Shown in pieces: positions 1 to 12,195 of a stretch of DNA of 64,000 bases. Source of the DNA: Paragordius varius (lineage: Eukaryota; Nematomorpha). A model generated the notes under the pieces. The model did no database searches. It was not told the DNA's origin and worked only from the letters and a program-made list of their open reading frames with translations. The position numbers were made by a program, and so were the translations under genes. Numbering within the stretch: the first letter of the stretch is position 1; every line of letters begins with the position of its first letter. Location: contig OZ176055.1 in NCBI GenBank assembly GCA_964247055.1, positions 7,998,001 through 8,062,000 on the forward strand. The letters are read 5' to 3'.

Positions 1-11
1 TTACCATATAC

Positions 12-175
12 AGTATGCATTTTAATGGGTGCTAATTACTATAGTAGGGTAATTTGCATCACAGTGTGTATGGAAAAAACAACAAAATGAATAAACAATT
101 ATTTCCTTTTTTCCATACACTCTTGTGTTGCAAATTGCCCCCTATTATAGTGTAAATTAAGCAACCATTAAAATT
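12..175. mobile_element. Short hairpin element, family E, copy 1
   Basis: About 160 bp, almost entirely palindromic. The left arm carries CTATAGTAGGGT, AATTTGCA and TGTGTATGGAAAAA; the right arm carries their inverse (TTTTTTCCATACACT, GTTGCAAATTGCCC). It sits inside a PDE intron. Copies at 33470-33636 and 50882-51029 share the same arms. Too short to encode anything; a MITE by structure. Confidence 0.7.
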
Positions 176-212
176 CTTACTACATATAAACCAAATTTTT
201 AATTAACAATAC

Positions 213-1848
213 CTCATAATTAATATTAAATTCTTCAATGAAATTGGCATCAATAAACATTCGCACAACGGCTTTAATCATATCGAAATCGTTTAAGCTG
301 TAATCATCAAACATCAGATCCTCGATATTCAATTTTTTGGCTGAATCAATTTTAGCATACTGTTGCATATAGTATTAAAATCAAAAATATTGTTTTTCAT
401 AAAGTGTTTTGTTTTCGAGAAAAAAATTGAATATTATATATGATGTTCATTAAAAATAATCTCTGCAAAAAAATATTTAATTTTTAAAAATGTAGGGGAA
501 GGCTCGTAACAAACGTAAGTTTTAACCGAGTAATTGGCTATAATTCTTTAAGTTAACGTTTCTATCAGTTCTTTAAAAACGAAACCGGTTTAAGTCGCAA
601 AAAAGGGAGCTTTCTCTGGTTCGCATTTTTGCATACCAAAGAGAATTCTAAAAAATTAAAACCAAGTCCCAACCCCTAAACCGCGGTTTAATATTTTTAT
701 CAAAACCGTTGAGTTTATTGATTTAAACTCCGAGCTTTCGGTAAAAAGTTACACCATATATATGGGATTATAAATTTACGGTTAATCTTTGGACATCATC
801 TTCTGGTGTGCGGACGTGATACGATAGAACCTGTAATACACATGAGAAAAGTTTTTGTTAAATAAAAATTCAGACTAAATTACGTATTTATATATATAAA
901 AAGACGTTACTTCTAAAGCAACTGATTTCATTGCGTTGGTATCTGCCATTTGCAAATAAAGGATACTTTTATCATATACCAAACCACAAAATATACCAAA
1001 TATCTAAAGTTTTTACAAATAAACATAATAGAATATATTCTGACAATATTTAATTTTTCAGTGAAAAGTATTACTTTAAGTAATTGTTCATCATATTTGT
1101 CAAACTTCTCGTTGTTTAATTTATCACTAGCAAAAATGTGTCCTAAAAATTAAAAATTACAATATAATTGAATCGTTGTCAGAAATTAATAACATAAAAA
1201 TCTATACCAATTTTTTCTATTTTTCATAGAGTTTAACAAGCGTAAAAACTATACCTATATAAATTTTTTTCTTATTGATGATTTCGGTTCCAATACTGTT
1301 GGTTGATGTAGTTTTTGGTTTTCGTTTCCTCTAATACGGTAGTATTTTAGTAAAAAAAATTTTTGATTAAAAATTATAAATTTATTTTAAGATAAAGATT
1401 AAAAATAAGCTATATTTTTTTATAAAATTTATGTTTTTACAAAAAATTACCAAAGGCGCCGGTTCCAAATCCATGAAGAAGGAACGACTTGTTGTTAAAT
1501 TGAGTTCAAACAAATTTTTATCGCCTTTGCGATATTTAGATTGACAATATACTTTTTTTCTAAAGATTAAAATGATTATGTATAATTAAATCAGGGGTAA
1601 AAATGGCAATAATGGCGTTATTTGATGAATACGATGATTTAAAATGTTCTTATAGCGAATTTTATAGATAAATTAGATTTTCTCTTTATAAATTAAAAAA
1701 CTTAGATAACAGGTAAAATATTAATTTGCGTTTTGTAATTACCAAACAACCGTTAAATGGCAAAACTTTCAGACAGCGCCCTTTTTACAGAATAATCAAA
1801 TTAAAAATGTTTTAAAAATCAAACAAATGTATTAGGCTGGTATATCTA

Positions 1849-1880
<32 letters not shown>

Positions 1881-4800
1881 ATTTCACCTTCTTGAAAGTT
1901 AGCATAATTTTATTCAATGGGTTGCCTCTTCAATAAATTAAGTTTATTTTCAATATCAGACTAAAATCAGAAAAAACTATTCTGAATAAGATAATTTTAC
2001 GAAACCGTGAAATTTAACAAGTGAACCTGCAACTAGCTCTTATTTGGAATAGTTTGAAATATGTTGGTTTGGAACCGCTAAAATGAATTTTTTTAACTAA
2101 AATTAATTTTAGTTTTTGGAGATTATTTTGGTATCAATAGTTTTTGGACAATCGATACCTAACTCTGGTGATCAAGTTTTTTGGAATACAATTGGATATT
2201 ATTTAATAAATATCTACTCAAATTTTTTACACGCATATAATTTATTATTAATAATTGTTTTATACCTTGTATCATTGTGTTGTTGATGCTCATTGTGATC
2301 GTTTAAATCATCTTCGCCCATATCTAGAACTTCAAAACTTCGATTAACAAAACTTGGACTCTAAAATTGAAAATAAAAATATTTTTTAAAATTACACATT
2401 AAACAAATTATTGCTAACGTTAAATATACTTCAACATCCTGAACCTGTAAAGTAATTTGACATCGATCACAATCAAGCATCCACAAAGCCTTCTTAAGAA
2501 TTTTTATGATTCCACTCTCCAAATCATCATCAGAATCCTCATATAAATCATGAATGAGATCCAAAAAAGCCTATGATATAAGATACAAATATAAAAACCA
2601 GAATAGCAAAAAAATCATAAATAGGAACCAACCTTATTTTGCCTACTCTCCCGGTCAAACCCTTTGAAAGCTATGGCGTTTTTAAATGCGTTCCTTACAG
2701 TGGCTGCATAATGTGCCATAATCTAATGATATAAACGTTAGGCTTATGAAAATATTTCTGGAAAAATTAAAAATAATTGTTTCAAAATTTTTGTTTTTGG
2801 ATAAATCTATATTCCTTACTATTTCATCCATTTCATCAAAAGATTGTGCCGGTTGACTAGACATATCTGGTTGGTTTTGCAATCGTTTATTAACCAGTTG
2901 AATAACGCCAAAAACCTTTGGTTGTGAAGTTTTTAAATTTTGGCTTTCTGATTGAGGGGAATCATGATTTGCGATAAGGGGTACTAGGAGCATGGAATGT
3001 ATAACTTTTTGATTTAATGGTAAATATTCATAATGACCATCTATTTCTTCATTGATATCCTATAGATTTATATGTTCAGTTATATTGTACATCGCGTGGT
3101 ATTTTTAAATAACAATTACTCAAAATTATGTCGTTAAAATATATCATTCTTAAATAAAATATTACTTTTAGCTCAATAACCAAATAATATCATATATAAT
3201 TGATATGGACTAAAATTCCAAAAACACAAGCGAATAAAACGTTTTAGATTATGTTTATCATCGAATCGTTGAGTTATTATTATAAATTATTTGTTTTAAA
3301 ACTAAAGAATAAAATTTTAACTCATATAAATTGGTTTGTCGCTTTAAAGGAAGTATATGACAAAGATTTGTAAGATATTTGAAAAAGTCATTTAATGTTA
3401 ACTTTTCAACAAATTTGATAATTTCTACCATTAATGTTGCCCTTACATTTTTATCAAAAGCCCAAATTCAAAAAAATTAGCAAGGTTGAATCAAATTTAA
3501 AAAATACAATTATAATAATAACCAATGGACCAATGTAGTATCCCATAGCTAATTACAACCTCTTAACATTTTGGGTACTTTTAGACCTTTATATTAGTGT
3601 GCTAAGACATGTGAATTTTGATGTAAATATCAGGTTTACTAATCACATTTTAAAATGTAGAGAAATTAGTTTATATTTAATAAAAAAAAATTTAAATTTT
3701 AGAAATTTACGAAATTTATCATTAGTTTTAATAAATTTTTGTATTAGTAGCTGCATTCGCATTTATTCCAAATTGGTTTAAAGTGGATATAAAATTATCG
3801 TTTGAATAAAATTGAAATTACCAAACATAAAGAAAATAATATTGGTAATGTTAATTTTATAAAGTTAAAACATCAACCGAACATATACATTTTACATGGA
3901 CTCCATCATAGTATAAAGATATATGGTTGACGCATTGTAAAAAGTTAGTTTTTTATCGATATGTTTTTCCGTTTATGTTTTTACGTTTATGTTTTTAATT
4001 AATATTTGGAAAACTTAACAAAAGTTAAATGAAAAAATGTTGAATTTGAGTGATCTTGGTGTTTAAATAAAAAAATGGTTAGAAAATATGATCAAGATAT
4101 ACGGTTGATTTTGGAGAAAAAGTGTTTAGCTATCTTGATTAAAAAAGTATCGCGAATTCAATAAAAGGGTATTTTCATACTTTTCAATTTAATTTATTTT
4201 ATAAATACAATACCGATAAAAAAATACAGAAAATACTAAAATTTTTTCTAGAGTGTACATATAGAGCTTTGGATTCAGCCTATTTTAGTTAATGCCTATC
4301 TATAATGTAATCTAAAAATCATAATTTCACGCTATGTTTCACAACCATCATCAATTATATTATACGTTCATATGCGATCTTGTCTCTCTTGTGGAATTTT
4401 TGATTATATTCATATTTTGCAAAGTTTGCTTAAAATATATCATACTTAAGCATTGATTACATAACGGAGATATATAATCTATTTCCTCCTCCTATGTTTT
4501 ACTCTAAAAAAATTATATATGAATATTTATCATTTTTTATTTTATGTCAAAAAGGCCAGATAATAATTATTATTTCATATATACTCTAATCTTTTTTATG
4601 TAAAAAAATATGTATATTCAGATGACATATAAAATAATTGGAAGAAAATGGAAGGAGTGTACTCTTTAAGTTTAAAGCTTTTTTAAGCAACAAATCAAAG
4701 TTTTAGTTTTGTATGTGAAAGATTAATGGATATTAGATGCAAAACCTCATTTATATGCCAACCTAACTACAAAACTACTTAGATTAAAGTATAATTAGGA

Positions 4801-7260
4801 AGATGTTAGTTTTGATTTGGACTAAATGATTTTTGACCTAATTCTTGTGTGGATCCAGGCCCAGATTTAGCTAAACCTATTGTCTCTAACATATTATAGT
4901 TATCGTGGAAAAAATTTTTTGTGGTGAGTAAATTGGTTTAAAAACGACTCTTATGGTTTTAAGAAGTTTTAACGTGTCCTTGTTAAAACTTTTATAGATA
5001 AAATTTCCATATATTAGCATATATATTAATATAAATGTTAAATAGTAATGAGCAAAAAACTTTTTGATCATGATTGAGTGGGAAGGACATGTTAATAATT
5101 TGTCTTGTTTGTATACATTTACAGATAAGACTTGATTCGTTTTTTTCATCAGTTAACTGAATATGGAATGGTTTATTACTATTGTTATCAAAAGTATCAA
5201 TATAATTAATTTCCGGGATAGATTCATTTTCCCTAGTAATGATTTTGGATTTATCTTCATTTATATTAGGTAAAATTGTAGATTCTGTTTTAAGAAAAGC
5301 ATCCTTAGTTTTAGCTATAAATTGTGCCCTTAGACTGTACATAGATGGTGGTACAGTGCTTTTATTTAAATGGTAGGGGGTATTCTCATTATTTTTATCA
5401 CCAATAGTTCTTTTTTGTTCTTCTTTTATGCATTCTTCAACATGAGATTCTTCTGTTACCTCAGAATCCGTCAGGATAGAAAGCAAATCCTGGCCGGTAT
5501 TCTGTGGATTTAAGGCATCCTCCATATTCTCCAAACAGTAAAAGCGCGTTACATCAGCCCCAGTTAGTAGGGATGCATTCATTAACATGTTTAATTGCAA
5601 TTTGGGTAAATTTGTTATACCTATGGTATCTTCTATGGCTTTAAGTAATTCCTCATACTTTTCTGCCATACCTAGTACTTTGATTGAGTCGAATAAGGAA
5701 ATTGAACCTGCATTCACTAATAAATCATTAAGTGAATGGCAACGTTTTATGTTTGTTGGTGTTTCTTTATGAAGAACGAGACAAGATTTAACCCTTTTAC
5801 AATTATAATTATTTTGTGCTTCTTTATATATTATTGGAATGTGCTGAATTTTTTGTATGTTATTACTGTTTTGTGAATAGCAAAAAGCTTTAAAATTTGG
5901 TTGTAGGTGCGGATTGTGAAAAAATTCTTTTGAAGGAAGACTGTTGCGCTGAGTCAATAATGAAGCCCTTCTAATTAAATCTTGTAAGGTTTCGCCATAA
6001 GATTTTCTTTTCTCTTTTAAACTACAACGATTAGTATCGTTCTCGAAAATGGAGAGAAAATTTTCAGCGTTATTATTACATTTACAAGGATATGGTGGAT
6101 AAATTGGCTGGTATGGATCCTCTGAAATGGTTAAACGTCTTAAATCTAATTTAGGAGGCAAATATTTACGAGGTTCAGTCGCCGCATTAGTTAGAGAATG
6201 TCTACAGTGTGAATGATTACTGCAAAAATTGCGAATTCCTGAGGTATTAGAGATACTAGAGTTTCTAGATGGGCCAGAATACGAATTCGAGACTAAACTT
6301 GAGCGGGCCGAATCAAAAAAGGGAGACGATGACGAATTGAGAGAACAAAATGATGGTCTAGAAGAGTTTGATAAACGTCTACTTTGCCATGCATACTCTT
6401 GTAAGGTCAAGTATCCTTGTGCTTTTAACCATTTATTTATGAGATTTATATCGGCACGTTGGAGGAAATACGTTTCAAACACTTCACTATGGGCATCTAA
6501 CCAAATAAAAATGTCTTCTTTATTGTATAAACTATTGTTTTTGTCAGTTACACTGTTTTTAGAGGCGGTCTTTCGATACTCCCGTAAGATTGGTAAAGAA
6601 AAAATATTTCGTGCAAATAGAGTTTTCTGCTCTGCGTCCCGGAGTGTTTGTGGATAATTTTTGTATAGACTTTGAATGAAAAAATTATTGTTGTTGACAT
6701 CAAAATCAGCACTTAATCGATGATTTTTTCTGTTTGAAGTGGTGCAATTAGTTTGTCTACAAATAAAATTAATATTGATAATTTATTATTGAACATTTTT
6801 ACTATTTTTTTTATGTTAAAAAATTACTATACTTGGTCAACCGATTTTCCTGTAGGCTGTGTCGATTTTTCGGAATAACTCCTATATTTTTTATGCTATC
6901 TGATAAAATAAAAGTTTTTGAATTATCCGTAAAATAATTCTTTTGCGCAATAACATTATCGTTAAAATTATTATTTATATCTGTTTTTTGGCCCTTATTT
7001 TCACACACTATGATAATATTTGTCGCTTTTGATTGTAAATCGCTTTGATTTTTCCCATTTTTTTCATGTGGATCATTTTTATTTATATTATTAGTATTAT
7101 TTTCACAATTTTCATTATTATCGGGAATGATTGCATGTCTCTCTTCCAATATGTCGTTTCCCTCAATAATATCATCGATGATGTTATTATGCCTTGGGCT
7201 TACTATAATTTTTTTCAATATATCATTATCAATATTATCAATATTAGGAATATTGTTCAT
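213..7260 (-). CDS. PDE11A: PDE11-type dual GAF cyclic-nucleotide phosphodiesterase, 5' and middle part (3' end off the window)
   Basis: Hydrolyses cAMP/cGMP in the cytosol, with two regulatory GAF domains before the HD catalytic domain (family knowledge). Exons read on the minus strand: 7260-6842, 6756-5061, 3059-2820, 2722-2633, 2570-2430, 2360-2266, 1559-1451, 1330-1255, 1142-1075, 1003-911, 830-780, 359-213; all phases close, giving 1,075 codons here. Residues ~225-255 match the PDE5/11 N-terminal helix (WLDAHSEVFETYF, LINKWL). GAF-A starts near residue 500 and ends with an NK...F-x3-DE signature (VNKR, then SFDEMDE). GAF-B spans ~816-1000 (MLDCDRCQITL, FDKYDEQLL, IFGIFCGL); its NK is DK. 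SVALEVLSYH and LNIEDLMFDDYSLNDFDM then match the linker and the start of the PDE11 catalytic domain. The HD metal-binding motifs lie beyond the window. The first 140 residues are Asn-rich and unlike known PDEs, so the start codon is less certain than the rest. Confidence 0.9.
5061..6756 (-). other. Large PDE exon with a long insertion inside GAF-A
   Basis: One 1,696-nt exon (565 codons) holds the N-terminal helix, a Ser-rich linker and most of GAF-A. GAF-A begins around KYEELLKAIEDTIGI and resumes at SSLICKCIQTRQIINM, the strand that corresponds to the 'G-x-V-x-x-T-x-x-x-x-NI' segment of PDE GAF domains. Between these lie roughly 150 mostly polar residues where relatives have a short loop. 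The donor after DQK gives phase 0, which matches the next exon (DINEEID) across an intron of about 2 kb. Confidence 0.75.
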
Positions 7261-8949
7261 ATTTTAACGGATTTTAGATTGTTGATATTTTATCAATTTT
7301 TGGGTATAAAATCTAGATTATTCTATATTAAAAATATGTAATATATATTCCAAATATGGTATCTACAAATCCAATAATCACAAAAATCAAAGCGCAGGAA
7401 TTTCATCGGAAAAAAATACACAGAATATGGTTAATGGAAATAGGATATAGTTTATATCTAACTGTAAAATCCATTAAAAACTATATATTTAAGTAAGTAA
7501 ATAAGGAGTGATTTAATGGTTTATTGAAATTGAGAAAAAAATATATAGTAAGTCTTATTTTATCTTAAATGTCGTTTCATTTCGTCAAGCTATCAATTGC
7601 GTAATTTTACGATCGAATATAAATTATATATTAATTGTTTTATATCTAAATATGTTGAGCCATATAGTTTACAAAACGGGATACATTTTCTAAAAAATGT
7701 AGGGAATGAAAATATAAATTCATGGTCACATAATAAAAATCCTTTTTTTATACGCACATTTTGAGATAATATATAAAAATAAAGGAAACAATTAAGACAT
7801 ATATTCGCAATATTGTATAATAATTATAGTTAATTTCTTATGAATAATTTTTTTTCCTACTGATTGAAAGATAGATATCTAATACTAATCTTTTAACAAT
7901 TTTATACCATTCATTAGTCTAAGTGCAAAATGATATTTTTTCAAGCAATATATTACTTTTTGACAAAAATATGAAAAAAATATGCATGAAGGATTAGAAA
8001 TTATATAACACGATTCTGTATACAGTAGAGTAAATAATTGGCCCTAATTTTAAATTAAGACACGCCCCACAAATATCCCTTATTATCCTTTTTTGAAATA
8101 TTAAAATTTAATTTTTTAATTTAATTTTAATTAATATGAGCATTTGTTTTTATATGTTTTCCAAGTTTCTAAACAGCCACAAACACTAGTGAGTTTTGGA
8201 AAGGTATTCTCAACTTTAAACGATATTTGGACTAAAACCGTAGATACATTCAAAAATAAGTACAATTTCAATGACTAGTTTCAAATCCTCAAAAGGGGAT
8301 TCATTTTTAAACTGATTATATGAGTGCGTGAAAATAATTATGCTTTTAGGTGAAGTTTATTTTCAAAAAGATTTTTAAGGCAGGGTCATTAAAAGTGGGT
8401 CCACCGTATTTAAAACCCAAAGTACTGCATTGTACCCATAAAAAAACTATGAATTCATTATTCCATGTTGGAGTCGAATAAATTTGGTACAAACTTCGCT
8501 TCGTGCGGATTTTAGTTTTGAGTTGGCCTCTATTTCCTTTATAAAAAATTGGAATTGTGGCATTATTGATTGATCGGCGCTTTTTTACATTTTCGTCGGT
8601 TTAAGTTATTTAATATATTCCATAGAAAACCCAAATTATTTATTTTTAGCACATTTTTTTAAAAGCATATAAAAATAATCCAAAAAATTAGTAATACATA
8701 AATGGCTGGTCTTGATTATCTTCATTATATTAAAAAATCGAATTATGCCAATCGTTCTATAGTATATAGATTCATGAAGCCTATAATGTTACAACAAATC
8801 AAAAATTGAAACAATGTATTACTTTAAATAAATTAAACTTATAATCCCTTTTATTTTCCCTTAAAAATGAGTGATTTAAAACCAAGTTCAGATCCAACCC
8901 CCAAATTGTCTGCTTGAAGTCATTTATATGCATTTTTACCTTTTCATTC
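7261..8949. other. Intergenic, upstream of the PDE gene
   Basis: AT-rich sequence with no exon-like stretch and no clear repeat boundary. The PDE promoter presumably lies at its left end, but I see no specific motif. Confidence 0.4.
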
Positions 8950-9298
8950 TATACTAATTTTACAGTTCAAATTCACTCCTGAACAACTCAAATCCACCCT
9001 TAAACAATTCAAAATCCTTGAATTCAAATTCACGTTTGAACAATTCAAATTCACCTTAAAATAAATTATGTGTTTTTTGAGATTAAATATTACTATTTTT
9101 TAAAAAAAATTGTATGTAATCAAAATAATACTAAAAAAACAATAAACTTTGCCATAAAAATATATTTAATTATAATGATGAGTTATATTAGCCCGAAATT
9201 TCTTATTTTTAGGGTAAATTGAATTGTTCGAGGGTGAATTTGAATAGTTCAAGGGTGAATTTGAATTGTTCAAGAGTGAATGAATTGTAAATGGTATA
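8950..9298. mobile_element. Inverted-repeat element, family A, copy 1
   Basis: Family A elements have ends resembling ATACCATTTACA...TGTAAATGGTAT, inside which short motifs such as AATTCAAATTCACCC (left) or AGGGTGAATTTGAATTGTT (right) are repeated a variable number of times around an AT-rich core (TTATGTGTTTTT...AAATTTATTTTT). This copy has several motif units on each side. No coding capacity; flanking TA suggests a Tc1/mariner-like target. Confidence 0.75.
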
Positions 9299-9363
9299 TA
9301 TTTAATATTGGTAGAGTGATAAACAGTTATACGCAGGTCTAGGGGCATTTACTAATTTACATA

Positions 9364-9437
9364 TATATACCATTTCCCAGTCAAAAAAACGTTTTCCCAG
9401 TCAATAAAAACATTTTCCTAGTCAATAAAAACGATTG
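9364..9437. repeat. Solo element end with tandem CCCAGTCAATAAAAA units
   Basis: Begins TATATACCATTTCCCAGTC and continues with three imperfect ~21-bp units containing CCAGTCAATAAAAAC. It shares the outermost ATACCATTT with families A and B but has a different repeated motif. I found no matching opposite end nearby. Confidence 0.45.
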
Positions 9438-9810
9438 TATTTTTGATGATAAATATCAAAAGAAGATATAAAAGTAGCTTTGGACCATTATCAGCGTAAT
9501 ATTAGGATATAATTTTTTATCAAACCACAATTATTGAATGACAATTTTTCCAATTATATTCCAGTGCACAATCATCAATAACTTATTACTAGAAATTTAT
9601 ATTTTTTGGATTTAGAGTATTTTTAGAAATTAATTAATATTTTTTTTATTTTATCGATGGTTCGCATTAATAATCGGGGCTAACATATAAAAATATATAG
9701 TAAATGAAATAATAAAATTATAAAATATACCATTTTAATCTCAAAAGCCATTTAACACTTCATATTGGATCTTAAACATTAATTTTACCCTAATTTATAT
9801 ATATTTATCA

Positions 9811-10410
9811 CTAGCGTAAATCTCGTGCTGCTACGCAGCCCGAGGAAGTCCTTCGGACTTTTTTTTGGAGGGGTGGGGGCTATTTGAAAAAAGGGACATT
9901 AAAATGATCCACATAAATGGATAATTTCGAAACATTATTTAATAGCTATGATCTCATAGGAATTTTAAAACGGTGCATTCATACTAATATATTGTTTACT
10001 TGGGGGAAAAATAGATTCAAAAAATTATTTTTGTGGATTTTGTTTTTTTGAAAAAAAATGGCATATTACGGGGAGAGCGGGTTAAAAGAAAGCCTAAATA
10101 AAAAAGCGATCCTATGTTCGGCGCAATCGAAAATAAGTAAACAAAAATCATATTTGAAATTGAATGGTCCAACACGTTCTCCGAAAATTTGTCTCAATGA
10201 CACTATTTTTGTGGACTTCTGTTTTCAAAAAAATACCGTTTTTTACACGGGGTGGGCCCGAACTGGGGGCCTAATTTCAAAAAAAGGGCGAAGCTATTGT
10301 CGGGGCATTCATTAATGATTGTTTTTTTGACATTTGGATTTGAATGGGTCTACCGGTTTTTTGGAAACAGATCACAAAGCCAGTATTTTCCATTTTTATA
10401 AATATATAGA
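9811..10410 (-). mobile_element. Non-autonomous Helitron, 600 bp
   Basis: On the minus strand it starts A^TCTATATATTTATAAAAATG at 10410 and ends with a hairpin (GCTGCGTAGCAGC inside CTCG/CGAG) followed seven bases later by CTAG^T at 9811. A 5' TC, a 3' CTRR, a subterminal hairpin and insertion between A and T are the standard Helitron hallmarks. A second small palindrome (AAGTCCGAAGGACTT) lies just inside the 3' hairpin. The first ~370 bp match the 5' end of the element at 21651 in the opposite orientation. No Rep/helicase coding. Confidence 0.75.
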
Positions 10411-11458
10411 TTTGGTCCAGCAGTGGCCATACGCAACCCTCCGAGATTCTTTGTGCGGCACCCGAAAAATTTGGAAATCAATATGCAAAACTATGCCCAC
10501 AAAATCTTATTAAAATTGATATTTCTTGCGCAATTATTCTGAATGATTCTATTTAATTGGCAACGAATAAAAAAAATTGTTATATTGTTTTTGTATTTTA
10601 CAGTCTTATGTCTAAAATCGAATAAATTATTTATGAATGACCGTATAATTTAAATGCGGAACGCCGTGCTTTTTGAGTAAAAAATGCGGCCCGTGTTGGA
10701 ATATCCTTTTTATAAAATATTTTTAACACATAAACATTTTTATCCAAAAAAATTTTTTAGATACAAAAGTATTTTTATCGACAAGCTTGACAACATGTTT
10801 AAAAACTGTTTTGATAAGTCATTAATGATTGTGCACTGGAATATAATTGGAAAAATTGTCATTCAATAATTGTGTTTTTATAAAAAATAATATCCTAATC
10901 AGCACTATGTAAAAGTTAAAATATCAAGAAATTTCGATTAATAATCGAATTCTAATTAGCAGATTTTTTGATTATTTTAAGTTACTTCTAATATATATTA
11001 TAAAAATAAAGATATACGTGTTGCAACTTTATATAAAAAAATTATATAAAAATGGACTTATTTTAACCATGTTTTTAATAATTTTAGTCTTATGAAAATT
11101 TCAAGGTCACAAGAATTCTTGGATGGTTTTTTTGAAGATACCATAAAGATATTTATGAACCAACTCTGCAAACATGACAAATTAACTAAATTAATTTTTT
11201 TCATGTTTATGCACACAAAATATAATCAATCAATATTTCAAAAAGCTTTTAGGATCATTGAAATATGCTAAGACGCATTTCCTCATAATATAAAAAAATA
11301 TGCATAAAATATCATGGGATAGACTTAAATATAATATAACATGATATTAAGAATAAATATTTTTATCCTACAAAAATAGGCATTTACAAGTTTGATTAAT
11401 TAATACAAGGGTATCCAAAGTGCGGCCCACTTAAAATACCAAAAAATCAAAATTTAAT
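10411..11458. other. Intergenic with a degraded GCGGCCC-type repeat
   Basis: 10420-10700 contains TGCGGC, TTTGGAAATCAATATGCAAA and ATGCGGCCCGTGTTGGAA, resembling 60061-60346; probably a worn hAT-like element. A further GTGCGGCCCACTT lies near 11420. No gene seen. Confidence 0.35.
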
Positions 11459-11466
11459 ATTATAAT

Positions 11467-12195
11467 CAGGGCTCGGAACCGGTTCAAAAAAATGGAACCG
11501 GAACCGCGTTGGTTCTTAAAAATTTAAAAATAGAACCGGAACTGCGTTGGTCTCTTAAAAATTTTTATAATACAACCAAAGAACAATTGTAAATCAAACA
11601 ATTTATTATAAATTGCGAAATGTGTATAAAATGAGAGTTAAATTAAGTATGGCATCTAAAAAAATCTTTATATAACTTTAAAAAATAATTGAACCAAGCT
11701 ATTCGCTGGTCAAACTGCTTATCAAGTTTGAAAATAGAAAATTAAGGGTAAAAAAACTCATTTCAACGGAGACCTATATATACGAACATATGTATTATAA
11801 ATCAACTCGAGTTAAGACTATTATTTTTAGAACAGGCGAATCGTCCAAAATTCAGAGAGTATCGCTAATATACGCTTAGTTTTAGGTTTAAAGTTTGAAG
11901 TATGTAATAGGTAGTACAATCAAATTTAAATTATAAAATAAAATTTTTATAATAAAAATCATATGGGAACCAGTAATTAAGGGGGTGGAACCGGAACCAG
12001 GTCGGTTCCTGAACGTTTGGAACCGGAACCATGTTGGTTCCTAAAAATTTATAGATGGAACCAGGGTGGTTCCAGAAGTTTCGGAATCAGCACCGGAGGG
12101 TTCCCGGATAAGTGGAACCGGAACCGCGTTGGTTTTATCCCAATGAAGCCGGTTTTTGTTAAGATCCCAGGAACCGGGTTCCGGTTCCAAGCCTG
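11467..12195. mobile_element. hAT-type non-autonomous element with GGAACCGG repeats
   Basis: 729 bp. Ends CAGGGCTCGGAACCGG and, inverted, CAGGCTTGGAACCGGAACC. It is flanked by 8-bp near-duplicates ATTATAAT (11459-11466) and ACTATAAT (12196-12203), as expected of hAT transposition. GGAACCGGAACC-like motifs occur many times within about 250 bp of both ends, a subterminal-repeat arrangement typical of hAT transposase binding sites. The middle is AT-rich and non-coding. Confidence 0.75.

Noticed and set aside
4805-4950. Short minus-strand segment reading MLETIGLAKSGPGSTQELGQ as a further PDE exon
   Set aside because: No upstream AG acceptor in the right place, and the flanking PDE exons already join in phase without it.
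6229-6657. 142-codon open frame on the plus strand
   Set aside because: Antisense shadow of the large PDE exon, which has clear family similarity on the minus strand.
7045-7341. 98-codon open frame on the plus strand
   Set aside because: Antisense to the Asn-rich first PDE exon; its Ile/Phe-rich translation is the complement of Asn/Asp codons.
10058-10315. 85-codon open frame, plus strand
   Set aside because: Lies antisense within the Helitron; the homologous part of the 21651 element does not keep the frame.
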